Assembly: GCF_025024155.1 (NCBI RefSeq)
Contig: NW_026251758.1
Span: 1-64,000, forward strand
Source of the DNA: Gamsiella multidivaricata
Taxonomy: Eukaryota; Mortierellomycota; Mortierellomycetes; Mortierellales; Mortierellaceae
Reading direction: 5' to 3'
Length of the DNA stretch: 64,000 nucleotides
In this document: piece by piece, positions 54,852-64,000 of the stretch
How the letters are laid out: each line of letters opens with the position of its first letter
Numbering within the stretch: position 1 is the first letter of the stretch
The notes under the pieces: model-generated
What the model was told of the DNA's origin: nothing
The model's database searches: none
Seen by the model: only the letters and a program-made list of their open reading frames with translations
Position numbers and translations under genes: made by a program

Positions 54852-55219
54852 GGTATATATCTTTTGTCTTGTGGAGTGGAAGTAGGTGGTGAGAGGATCG
54901 AGAGAGAGAGAGAGAAAGAGAAAGAGAAAAAGAAAAAGAGAAAAAAGGGAAAAGTCTTGTGCATGCCAATTTTATCACAGGCGTCTCGGCACAAAGTTCT
55001 ACGAATCGAAGATCGAGAAACACAAGTGAAAAAAAAGGACGTTGACGACAAGGGCCTTGATATTGCGCCATCGTTGAGAACCCCCAGCAAGGGACCGTTC
55101 GACGCGCTGTTTCCTTACTCCACACTTACTCCACACGAAAAAAAAAGAAAAAAAGGATTCTAAATTGGTGGCGCATTCTTTTTATTTATTCATCGTCCCA
55201 TCACCCCCCACATTCTCCT
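54852..55219. other. Spacer between PEX3 and the rhodanese gene
   Basis: Both flanking genes are on the minus strand. It holds a GA/GAAA-rich stretch at 54899-54948, which reads as a CT-rich leader for the rhodanese gene. Confidence 0.6.
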
Positions 55220-57313
55220 CTAGCTGTTCACAAGCTGTTCGCTAAACGACGAATAAACAATCGCCGAGAACGCCTGCAGCTCCTTGACCATCGCCAAACT
55301 CTCGACATACTCGTTCGGGACCCCATTGATGATCAAATGCACCTGCCGCGCGATCAACGGCAACAGCGTGGCCAGCGGTACCGCCCGATCGACATCCTCC
55401 TCGTCCTCAATCTCCTCGATCCCACTCGTCATCCTTGGTGGAGATAGCAGGAAAGGGTTGAACGTCGGCTGGAGTGCCAGATTGAACCGTGCAAACGTCG
55501 TGGACGCGGTCGAGGCGAGGACGGTTGCAAAGTCGGCGCTGTCGATGAAATCCCGTGTCTCGTCCAGCAGATTACGAAGTACCGGGTCCACAACCAGGTC
55601 GAATTCATCCACACCACCTGCCCTGAGCACCTCACGTTCCTCTGTGGGGTCGTCAGGCAGCATGTATTCACGCATGCTGTGTGATGCAGGTATATTCAAT
55701 GAGGAAAATTGTTAAGTAGGGACAAACAAATCCCCTTTCAGTTTTTAGTCTCGAGGATCAAAAAGTCCAAAGGGGTGTGAACTCACCTAACAGGGACACG
55801 CTTGCCATCTTCCTCGGTGTACTCGAGTCGGGCGCGGATTTCGCCCAATAGATCTGAAAACTCCTTGGCATTGAACGTCCTCTTCAGCGAAATGCTATTT
55901 TCCCCAAGATCAAATCCAATTAGGATCACATTCCGCATAAAAAAAAAACAAGCTCCTTTCAAATGATCGACAGCGGCTTACCTTCCAACGACATCCTCAA
56001 TAACCATTCGGACCTTCTCGCTCCATCGGCGCCATCCCTCGTGCAGGAGCCAGTAACTGAACGTCAGATACTTCTTCTCAGTTTGAAAGTCCAACAATCC
56101 GTTTGTCGAGGTCAGCGATCCCTTGGTCGAGGGCGATTCCATGCGGTAGGATGCGTCCGTAGTATTGGAGAGCGCCACCACCGAAGACACATATGTGAAT
56201 CGGCCCAACAGGTTGAGTTGAACCTGAGTGAGCAGTGTCAAGAATGTGAGCGAGTAGAGCGCGGTGACGGTGCGAGTGAACGACATGATCTTGAGCTCGT
56301 TCCAGAGTTCCAGCTTGGTGCGGCGATCCATGGCTGCCTGGACCTCGTCCTTGATCAATACTGGCGCTGGTGCTGGTGCTGCTGATGGAAGGTCCGTTGA
56401 GGTTTCTTCGGCTGTGGCTGCTGTTGGGGCGGAATCCTTCTCCTCGGGTTGTGTTTGGATCTCGGGTGCTGATCCGTTGGCAGTTATTCCCTCATCAGAA
56501 GCCTTCTTTGCGACGGTCTCGGAGACGGTGTTGTCAGCCTCTGTTGTACCGCCGTTGACCTTGGACTGCTCTTCCGATTCATGCTGTGAATCAGGATTTT
56601 CTTTTCCTGACTCTTGTTCGTTCTTCTTTTCCGTAGCCTCTTCCGTCTGCCTCAGCTCCTCTGCGGCCTCGGTCTTTGGTGTCTCGCTGTTCTCATCGCC
56701 ATTGGCGATTGCTTCAGCTGTTGTCGTAGTCGCGGTAGTTGTCGCTGTCGCTACTGCTTCACCTTCTGCAGGTTTGGGTGGCAAGATCATGGAGCTGTCT
56801 GGTGTGGGCATGGGGGTCGAACGCTGGGACCTGGTCTGTTGCAATTTGACGGTGATCAGTTCAACATTGAGCTCATGAAGCAGCTGATCGCCAAGTGTAG
56901 GGAGGAGCGAGAGCACTGTGAAGACGCAATCCTGCTGGTTCTGCTCGAACCGACGCTTCATGCTAGTGATACAAGTTTTAAGCCGATCACATATTCGGAG
57001 GGGAAGCGGCAAAACGGTGCGAAATTTAATTGATCCAGACAAAGAATATTGTATTAGCCAAAGGAGCTGTGAAAGGGTAGCAAAAGTGTGGAGGAAACAG
57101 ACGACATTTGAGCGTGGAAGACAACACGAATAACCAGTTGCGCGTTACGACTTACTTTTCCTTGGCGGTCCGGTCGGCGGCACCCTTCTCCTGGAACTCG
57201 ATCAGTTTGTTCTTGGCGTACTTGCCCATCAAGTAGATGCCGCCTGTCACTCCGGCGGTTACAGCCAGACCGCGGCGGTGCCTACTGACGAATCCCTGGA
57301 CTGCAGATATCAT
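55220..57313 (-). CDS. PEX3: Peroxisomal biogenesis factor 3
   Basis: Four exons, complement(55220..55676, 55787..55894, 55982..56962, 57156..57313), 567 aa, joins in frame. Pex3 is the peroxisomal membrane anchor for the Pex19 chaperone that delivers membrane proteins. The N-terminus has a short basic stretch and one hydrophobic segment (RHRRGLAVTAGVTGGIYLMG) before KYAKNKLIEFQEKGAAD, as in the family. RRFEQNQQDCVFTVLSLLPT is strongly typical. A disordered acidic/Thr/Ala-rich insert occupies about 98-256. Helices resume with LWNELKIMSFTRTVTALYSL, TLLTQVQLNLLGRFTYVSSV and YLTFSYWLLHEGWRRWSEKV. The insert is unusual for Pex3 (yeast 441 aa, human 373 aa). It is divergent from BET4, 429 bp away. 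Confidence 0.92.
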
Positions 57314-57742
57314 TGAATTGTGTACGTCTCTGTTCTGTGACCGGGAAGAATGAAGGAAGCTGGCGAGGGAGGTGAAGTACGATTGCGAGGAGGACCAAGG
57401 GGACGTAGGAACAGAGGAATGAGAGAAAGAGAGCGGGGGGCGAGAGAGAGAAAGTGTGTGTGTCCTTCGGTTCTGGTCGTTCCTTGGCTCGGTTGGCTAA
57501 ACTTTTTTTCTCTCGCTCTCTGTGTTGGTCGATGGAATGGAAGGAGATTGCACGTGAGAATGGATGTGAATTTAATTGAATATCCTCACGCAATTAGAGA
57601 GGGATGTGACGCTGTAACTTTCCTTTATCGCGCTGAGCGTTCTCGACTTTGCTCTCTCCACACCACTTTCATTACCTTCCCACCGCCACTCTCATTCTTG
57701 CTCCCATCCAACATACTCCCATTCATTCATTTATAGCCACCC
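57314..57742. other. Shared promoter region of PEX3 and BET4
   Basis: A 429-bp divergent spacer. GA-rich near PEX3 and CT-rich near BET4 on the plus strand, so each gene has a pyrimidine-rich leader. Confidence 0.55.
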
Positions 57743-60670
57743 ATGGTACGTCTCAACACACTCTGCAGCATGTATAAAGGAAGTCTCGCCGATAACTAGG
57801 ACAAAAGTGACCTAAAACCGAACTCTTTATCGTCTGTAGGAAGGAAGACACGGACAAAAAAAAGAAAAGGCCGAGTCGCCAGAGCTGCTCAAGGCCAGAC
57901 AAGAGCGCGAGGCTGTTCTCGTGAAAGAGTACCGTGGCCTCAAAGATTCGCTCAAGGAGATCGTAAGTCAAAGTCGAACCCACGTTGTTTGCTCTGCATT
58001 TAACGCGTTGCTTTCGATAAAAACGCGATGGGCTCATTTTACAGGTAATTCTGATCATCTTTTGGATCTATAACTGTGCTTTCTTGTAGGTTGACTCCAA
58101 GAAGAGAGATAACGATGCTCTTCGAACCACGACGGCGTTGCTCCGGAAGAGTCCTGACTATTATACTATCTGGAACGTGCGGCGAATCATTCTTCAAGAG
58201 GGGTTCCTCAACAGCGCGTAAGTCGGTCTTTCGTTCAAAGCAGTGTGGATTAGCATGGCGAGTATAACAGGCATTTCTGAGGACAGCCAACAAACAACGA
58301 TGGCATTTTTGTCTTTGATCCGAAATAGGAATGAAGAGACCGCCGATAAGATCTACACCAATGAGCTCGAGTTCGTGCAAGAGAATTTGAAGCTGAATCC
58401 AAAGTCGTACTTTATGTGGAACCATCGCCGATGGTGTCTCGAGCACATGAACAAACCTCGTTGGGACAGAGAGTTGGCCATGGTTAACAAATTTCTCGAG
58501 CTGGATGCACGTAATTGTAAGTCTTCATTGACCCTTCAGTGTCTCTGGGCTGACCGATAAGACAGGCTTGAGTGATGATGTCATTCTGATAGCGCCTATG
58601 TCTCCCGCTAGCGCTACTGTTCGTTTCCGTTGGCCATATTTGTACTCTGCGACTAACATATTTCACCCGTCGTCTTTTCTGCAATGCATTAGTCCATGGA
58701 TGGGATTACAGGAGATATATTATCAGACAGTTGGATCTGCAGGATAAGGGCTCATGTGACAAGATCCTCGAGCGCGCACAGGCAGAATTTGACTTCACAA
58801 CCACAAAGATCAGTCAAAACTTTTCCAACTACTCTGCATGGCACAACAGGAGCACTCTCCTTGGCAAGCTGGCCGAGGACATGACGGAGGACGAAAAGAT
58901 GGCTGCTGTTGACAATGAATTTGATCTTGTCAAGAATGCCATCTACACGGATCCTGAAGACCAGAGCGCATGGCTGTATGATCTATGGCTCATTGGACGA
59001 GGTACATCCCCTTCTCATCCTGGACGTGGAGCTCAACACAGTCAGGCTTTCTCAAGCCATCGGCGCTTATCGTTAATATTGGCTTCTTCTTTTTTTTTTT
59101 TTTTTTTTTTGTCTGTGAAATAGAGGAGAGAAACGTCTCGATTCTGGGCGCCACCGTCATTTCATTCCACCCTCTAGAGGTCGTGGTTGCGTTTGATGAG
59201 ACGGTCAAGCTGCATACCCCACCTTCAGTCTCTACAATGCTCGACGAGACTCCGGTTCGACTTCAGGGAGAATGGAAGGCCACAGGAACAGACTCTACGG
59301 TCGGCGCCTTATGGATCTTTCAGCAGACATCTGGCACTGCATATGGACCAACAGTTGAGTTTATCATCTTCGAAGACGACGTTATTCCTACAAGGACAGG
59401 AGGACGACTCGCGTCAGCCGTATGCTTTGAACTGGAGACATTGCAACAGAACTTGAGCGAAATCTCTGGTCGGCTGTCACGATTGGCTATTGGGCAGAAC
59501 CTAATGTACGACGTTAGCAAGCGCATTGGATCTGTTCCACTTCCGGACGGCACGCTGACTCCTCAGAAAACGGGCCGCAAATACCGGGTGACCTCGTTGA
59601 CGACCTCAGATTCGCTTCAGGACAGAGTGCAATTGCTAGAGCGCGAGATTGCAGTGGTCAGAGAGCTTGTCGAACTGGAGCCAGATTGCAAATGTAAGAA
59701 GGGCGCCAAGGTGTTTGTTATTTAATTCAAGGATACAAACGACTACTTTATTCTGACAGATACAATCTTCTGTCATATTGTAGGGGCGATCCAGATCCTT
59801 TCAACGCTACTGTCTGATCTGCGCCAGACCGTCAGCATCCAGTCGGCACAAGCCAAGCAGATTGATGATGAGTGCATTGAACTGCAGGAAAAGCTGATCT
59901 CCATCGACCCTCTGCGCCAGGAGCGATATGAAGACCGCTGTAGGTTTTCTCAATCCCAAGCGCTATCTCTTTGATTTATAATTCCAGTCCTAACAAAGGC
60001 CTTTTATTGTTGCCATTACTATTGCTCTACTGCAGGTACACAGCTGGTCTTTGACCGCGAGACATTGCATATCATCAAGGACTCGAAACGCTTCCCCGAA
60101 ATTGAGTTTGCGGACGAACAGTCGCGAGATCTAGATTTGTCGATGCGTGGATTAACACATATCCCGATCTCATCCTATTTGATGCACCTACATACGCTGA
60201 ACCTGGACTCGAATGCGATTACGTCGACTCGTTTCCTCCGCAACTTAATTAATGTGCGCCAAGTGATCCTGTCCAACAACCTGATCAAGCAATTGGAAGG
60301 TGTCCAGCACTTGCCATGTATTGAATTCTTGTCGTTGGAGAACAATCAGATCGCCAAGTGGGAGGATGTGGTGGCAGGATTTGTGTTCTGGAGAGAGGGT
60401 AAGGTGGGACGCACTGGCGGACATGTCAAGGTTCTGTTGGGACACAATCCTGTGGTCGAGAACGAGGGTGGCGAGTATGTGCTGGAGAAACGGTGGGAAG
60501 GTGTGGGTGAGGTCGGGGTTGAGATCCAGTGGCAGGGCGAAGATGTCCGATTGGCGGAGGAGGCGCTTATCATGGCCGAGGGTGTGGAAGCGATTGGACC
60601 AACAGTCCTGGAGGGTACCCGACGCGTCAGTACTACGGTTGTGGAGTTTGATGCGGGCACAGCACTGTGA
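57743..60670 (+). CDS. BET4: Rab geranylgeranyltransferase alpha subunit
   Basis: Eight exons: 57743..57745, 57840..57962, 58090..58217, 58329..58516, 58693..59001, 59124..59693, 59784..59939, 60036..60670; 703 aa, in frame throughout. With the beta subunit (Bet2) and Rab escort protein it attaches geranylgeranyl groups to Rab GTPases. Exon 1 codes only for Met; exon 2 continues EGRHGQKKEKAESPELL. Prenyltransferase alpha repeats follow: YYTIWNVRRIILQEGF, SYFMWNHRRWCLEHM, FHGWDYRRYIIRQL, YSAWHNRSTLLGKL and QSAWLYDLWLIGR. A beta-rich insert domain occupies roughly 255-440, then another repeat region and leucine-rich repeats at about 525-600 (LDLSMRGLTHIPISSYLMHL). Yeast Bet4 lacks the insert and LRRs; mammals have both. 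Confidence 0.93.
59088..59110 (+). repeat. Run of T in a BET4 intron
   Basis: More than 20 T, upstream of the AAATAG splice site at 59121-59123. Confidence 0.85.
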
Positions 60671-61183
60671 TATATGCCCTGGTTGTAAAATGGAAAACGA
60701 AAGTAGAGCTAGGTTGACCTGGGCCCTAAACTCGTGGGCCCTCAGACATGTGTTCAATAGCGCAGCATTCGTTGTTCGTGTACACTGATCAAGCCGATTA
60801 ATAATAATCAAAGACGACCAAAAAAAAAAAAATACATTGGCATGCAACGACATGCAGCGCTGTAGGCTCAAAGGAGAAATAGTCTGGACCAATGCAAGGG
60901 AATTGGGTGAGGGAGACGCGCTAAAAAAAAAAATGAATGAATGCGAGTGCTTGATGCGTGCAGGAATTTTTTTATAAACTGTATTTTTGGGTCTCAGTTC
61001 TCGGGAAGAAACCTCGGTCAATTGGCTTGAGTGGAGAAGAAGACGAGGAATGAGAAGGGTTCTTATCGGGGACATATTCACCTTGTGGCATGGCATGTTG
61101 TCTTTGTACTCGCACATTTATTTTCTCCGAAAAAAATGTGTCCCTTGCAGCGGTTGCACAATCGGATAAATCGGTGAGGGGTT

Positions 61184-61250
61184 GTGTCGGCTGTGTTCGA
61201 TCGTGTCGGTTGTGTTCGGTCGTGTCGGTTGTGTTCGATCGTGTCGGTTG
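61184..61250. repeat. Minisatellite with a ~20-bp unit
   Basis: Three and a half copies of TGTGTTCGATCGTGTCGGT, with C/G variation in the middle copy. Confidence 0.85.
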
Positions 61251-62812
61251 CTCAGTCAGGAGAGGGGAAGGAGCAGACATCTAGCGTTGGATAGAGATAA
61301 GAACAAGGCAACTACACTTAGGGGTGATGGCGATTGTCTTCCTCCCTGGGATGTTTAGTTATTTATTTAATTGTTTTCCCGTTAATGCAGATGCAGACTT
61401 ACAGGACAGAGACGTGCAGCGAAGGAAGGAAAGGGATAGACTAGGGAGCATGCAGTGTCGACGAGGGCAAGTAGATGCCAGGGGAAACCCCAGGTGTACT
61501 GTGAAGTGAAAGAGAGGACAATGATAAAAGCGTCAACGACGTGCTCTGCTGCTTGATGAGCGCGAGATACAAACGAGAGATGTATGTGGGAGATGAATGA
61601 AATGAATGGAAATAGCAAGGGAGATGGGAAGCAAATGTATGCATGCAGGAAAGGTAAAAAGGGAAAAGGGTACCTGCTACAAGATGATCCAATGGTGTCT
61701 CTTACACACGCGCGCAGCGCGTATATACCAGCATGGACACTACGTTAGTAACCTCGACTGTTGTTTTCGATGAACAAGCAGATGATAAAAGATGCCTTTC
61801 ATATAGGCTGAGATAAACGATACAATTTACAAAGTACGATGTACGATGGTGGCCGATGTGTATCGTTGTGTGTCGATGTTTGTGAATCCAGCCCCTCCCC
61901 CTCTCCCTGACTTTTTTTGTTCACGCACACCAACAACCAACATCCAATAACCAATCCAGGCCCTGGTTGTTGTATATGAACGTGTGTGTGTGTGTGTGTT
62001 TGTTTTTGTTTTGTCCTATCACGTCCTCAAATGAATGTCGTGGTCGCACATGTACCATCTATCCCATCCCATCCCATGTCCCCATGTCCCCCTCATATCC
62101 CACTCATGGAAACAAACGACTGGATGAGGGTGTGTATGTGCGTTTGTGTCCCGCCACCTATCCTGCTGTAACCACATTCGAGCAGGAAACGGATCATCTC
62201 TGTACCCGTACCTGGAGCTGCAACTGGAGGCTGTGAATCTGTCAACCCAGTCTGGCCTGTTCTCCAACCCTGTTCAGCCCCATTCAGTGCGTCCCCCCAC
62301 TCCTTCCTCTATCTCTCCCTCTCTCTTTTCTTTTCTTTCATCCATTCTATCCCTCCCAACTCCTCTTCCTCCTTTTCTCCTTCTCTCCTTCTCCCTCTCC
62401 CTTTCCCTCTCCTTCCCCTTCTCCTTCTCTCTCTCCTCTCCCTTCTCCTCCCCCCCTCCTCTCCTTCGTCTTTCTTCCATGTGTTCTGTGCAGTGAAAAG
62501 AGATATGTTCACCCCCCCCATTTCAACAAAGGTAAACTCTACTTTCCCTTTCTTCCTGCTTGCATCTCTCCTTTCTTTTCACTATCCCCTCTCACTCTCA
62601 CTCTCTCACACACTCCCACACTCTCTTAATCTCTCGCTCACTATCTCACTCATTTTCTTTCATATCTCGCCTTCAATTGCTCTTTTCATTCTCCCGCTCT
62701 TTCATTTTTCTGTCAGTTAACGTTCATTCCTCCGCAAAGAATGTGCGCTCTGCGCTACCGCTGATACCCCGCTGCCCGTCTTGCTCACCTTCCCTCCCCG
62801 TGCATTCTACTG

Positions 62813-62815
<3 letters not shown>

Positions 62816-62867
<52 letters not shown>
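62816..62867. repeat. CT dinucleotide microsatellite
   Basis: About 26 perfect CT units, about 70 bases before the start codon of the F-box-like gene. Confidence 0.92.
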
Positions 62868-62869
<2 letters not shown>

Positions 62870-62936
62870 TAGCACACAGATCTCCTATACCGTATACCCA
62901 TTCACTCGCTGTCCCCAACTGATATAGGCCACCACA

Positions 62937-64000
62937 ATGTCTCCCTCGTATCCCTCGACCTCATCCCCGTCCTGCACACGCTTCACGCCCTCCATGCCCC
63001 CAGAATGTCTGGAACGCATCGTCTTCCACGCAGCACAGGATCACCGTGTTCTCTCAACGCTGATGCAAGTCAACTCCACCCTCTTCCGCATCGCAACACC
63101 CTATCTCTACCGTGAAGCATTCATATTTAAGTTTGGAGACGAGTTCCTCCTCGACTGGGACACCGAGGCATGGACTCAGCATCTTCGAGAGGTCCGGCAT
63201 GCAAAACTGCTGTTGCTTTACCTCGCCTGCACCGATACTGTCCAGACCTTGCTGACCTCTGGCTCAGGAGGAGAAGGAGAAGGGGGAAGAGGGGGAGGAA
63301 GTTGGAGAAACAAAGGCAAGGGTGCAGCTGCAGATTTAAAGATGGTACACAAATACAAGTACCTCTGCACCACCACCACTAATAGCACCAGTAGCCACAG
63401 CAAACTTCAGCGAGACCCTACGGGTTCACATGCGTCGGCTCTGTCCTCTGCATCTTTTCCAGAACGGGAGAGCGATGGGTCCCGCAGGCACTCACTACCA
63501 CCGCCACCACCTGTGGAGAGGATACCGCGGATGCTGGAGGATGTTCTTAGGTCTTATATGAAGCAAGGATCGACCACCAGCACTACAGCGTCGCCTACAA
63601 CAGGGAGACGACGATCTGTGATCATGTTTAGTTGCAAAAAGGACGACGAGCCTCGGCCCTGGGCCCCAAAACCACATACGGTCAATTATCTGGATTATGT
63701 GGAGCATCTCGAGCTCGATTCCTTTCTCTCGACATCCATCCAGGTTCTCTTCTCAACCTCTGCAGCGAGTTTTACGGGATCTAAACCCTTGTCAAAGATA
63801 TCTCCACAGCCCCATTTACCAATGAGGGAGAACTCCTACACAGAAGAGAGGGCTTTTACAGAGCGTGTCCTGTTGCAGTCCACGGCCCAGCATATCACGA
63901 CACTTTCGCTCTCGGTTGCGACATTTGCACGTTTGCAACGTGAACTCATGGACTATGTCCTCGACACGCCTTCGGCCTTCACATCCTCACATGACAACAA
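62937..64000 (+). CDS. F-box-like protein, cut by the window edge
   Basis: Open from the ATG at 62937 to the end of the window, 354 codons, with no stop. Residues 19-60 form an F-box-like helix set (SMPPECLERIVFHAAQDHRV, LSTLMQVNSTLFRIATPYLY), the usual Skp1-binding start of fungal F-box/LRR proteins. Then comes LYREAFIFKFGDEFLLDWDT and a disordered stretch with Gly/Glu, Thr/Ser and Pro runs. The frame then carries YLDYVEHLELDSFLSTSIQV and HITTLSLSVATFARLQREL, which look like the start of leucine-rich repeats. Substrate unknown. The stop and probably most of the LRRs lie to the right of the window. Confidence 0.7.
   Translation, partial: MSPSYPSTSSPSCTRFTPSMPPECLERIVFHAAQDHRVLSTLMQVNSTLFRIATPYLYREAFIFKFGDEFLLDWDTEAWTQHLREVRHAKLLLLYLACTDTVQTLLTSGSGGEGEGGRGGGSWRNKGKGAAADLKMVHKYKYLCTTTTNSTSSHSKLQRDPTGSHASALSSASFPERESDGSRRHSLPPPPPVERIPRMLEDVLRSYMKQGSTTSTTASPTTGRRRSVIMFSCKKDDEPRPWAPKPHTVNYLDYVEHLELDSFLSTSIQVLFSTSAASFTGSKPLSKISPQPHLPMRENSYTEERAFTERVLLQSTAQHITTLSLSVATFARLQRELMDYVLDTPSAFTSSHDN

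Larger units (their letters stand above)
60671..62936. other. 2.3-kb intergenic region with tandem repeats
   Basis: No convincing gene. It holds a minisatellite at 61184-61250, a GT run at 61982-61999, CCCAT/TGTCCCC repeats near 62064-62093, a strongly C/T-rich stretch from about 62280 to 62930, and the CT microsatellite. The CT-rich part is probably the leader and promoter of the F-box-like gene. GATATAG just before its ATG could be the end of a leader intron. Confidence 0.55.

Noticed and set aside
61090..61284. ORF over the minisatellite
   Set aside because: Its Cys/Arg/Val repeats come from the tandem DNA unit, and it has no start context.

Overview
The window is nuclear DNA of a filamentous, intron-rich fungus. 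Most genes have several short introns (about 80-210 bp, GT..AG), and the gene set is fungal: MDM12, RAD7, PEX3, EXO70, CFT2, TFIIIA, a fungal GH5 sterylglucosidase-type enzyme and an LPMO-like secreted protein. A Rab geranylgeranyltransferase alpha subunit that keeps its insert domain and C-terminal LRRs, an ANCHR/ZFYVE19-like protein and a TM198-type protein suggest an early-diverging lineage, most likely Mucoromycota and perhaps Mortierellomycotina. That placement is inference from gene style, not from a search. Exon joins below were read by eye from splice sites and frame continuity; all but those flagged keep frame.

Layout. 1-1.6 kb: a broken gene end, an imperfect inverted repeat and a small hairpin array. 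1.6-7.6 kb (minus): RAD7, then a seven-exon GH5 glucosidase ending in a CaaX box. 8.6-11.5 kb: a small voltage-sensor-like membrane protein convergent with a Ser/Lys-rich protein. 12.7-18.1 kb: TFIIIA convergent with an ANCHR-like protein, then an LPMO-like protein. 19.9-25.5 kb: MDM12, a TM198-like protein and a TMEM223-like mitochondrial protein. 25.7-29.5 kb plus 33.4-33.6 kb: an accessory island with a frameshifted tandem-repeat gene, a multiply broken gene with a D..ExGK nuclease-like signature, and a second decayed copy of part of it. 30.9-43.0 kb: UDP-glucose 4-epimerase, EXO70, a WD40-type protein and CFT2. 43.9-46.1 kb: a single-pass Ser/Thr-rich membrane protein, then 5.6 kb without a convincing gene. 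51.7-60.7 kb: an unrecognised intronless protein, a rhodanese, PEX3 and the Rab geranylgeranyltransferase alpha subunit. 62.9 kb to the edge: an F-box-like protein cut by the window.

Most genes are unrelated housekeeping functions: DNA repair, 5S rRNA transcription, pre-mRNA 3'-end cleavage, ER-mitochondria tethering, peroxisome biogenesis, exocytosis and Rab prenylation. There is no operon-like logic. The island at 25.7-29.5 kb is the only part that looks lineage-specific and decaying, and it is the best place to look for something undescribed.
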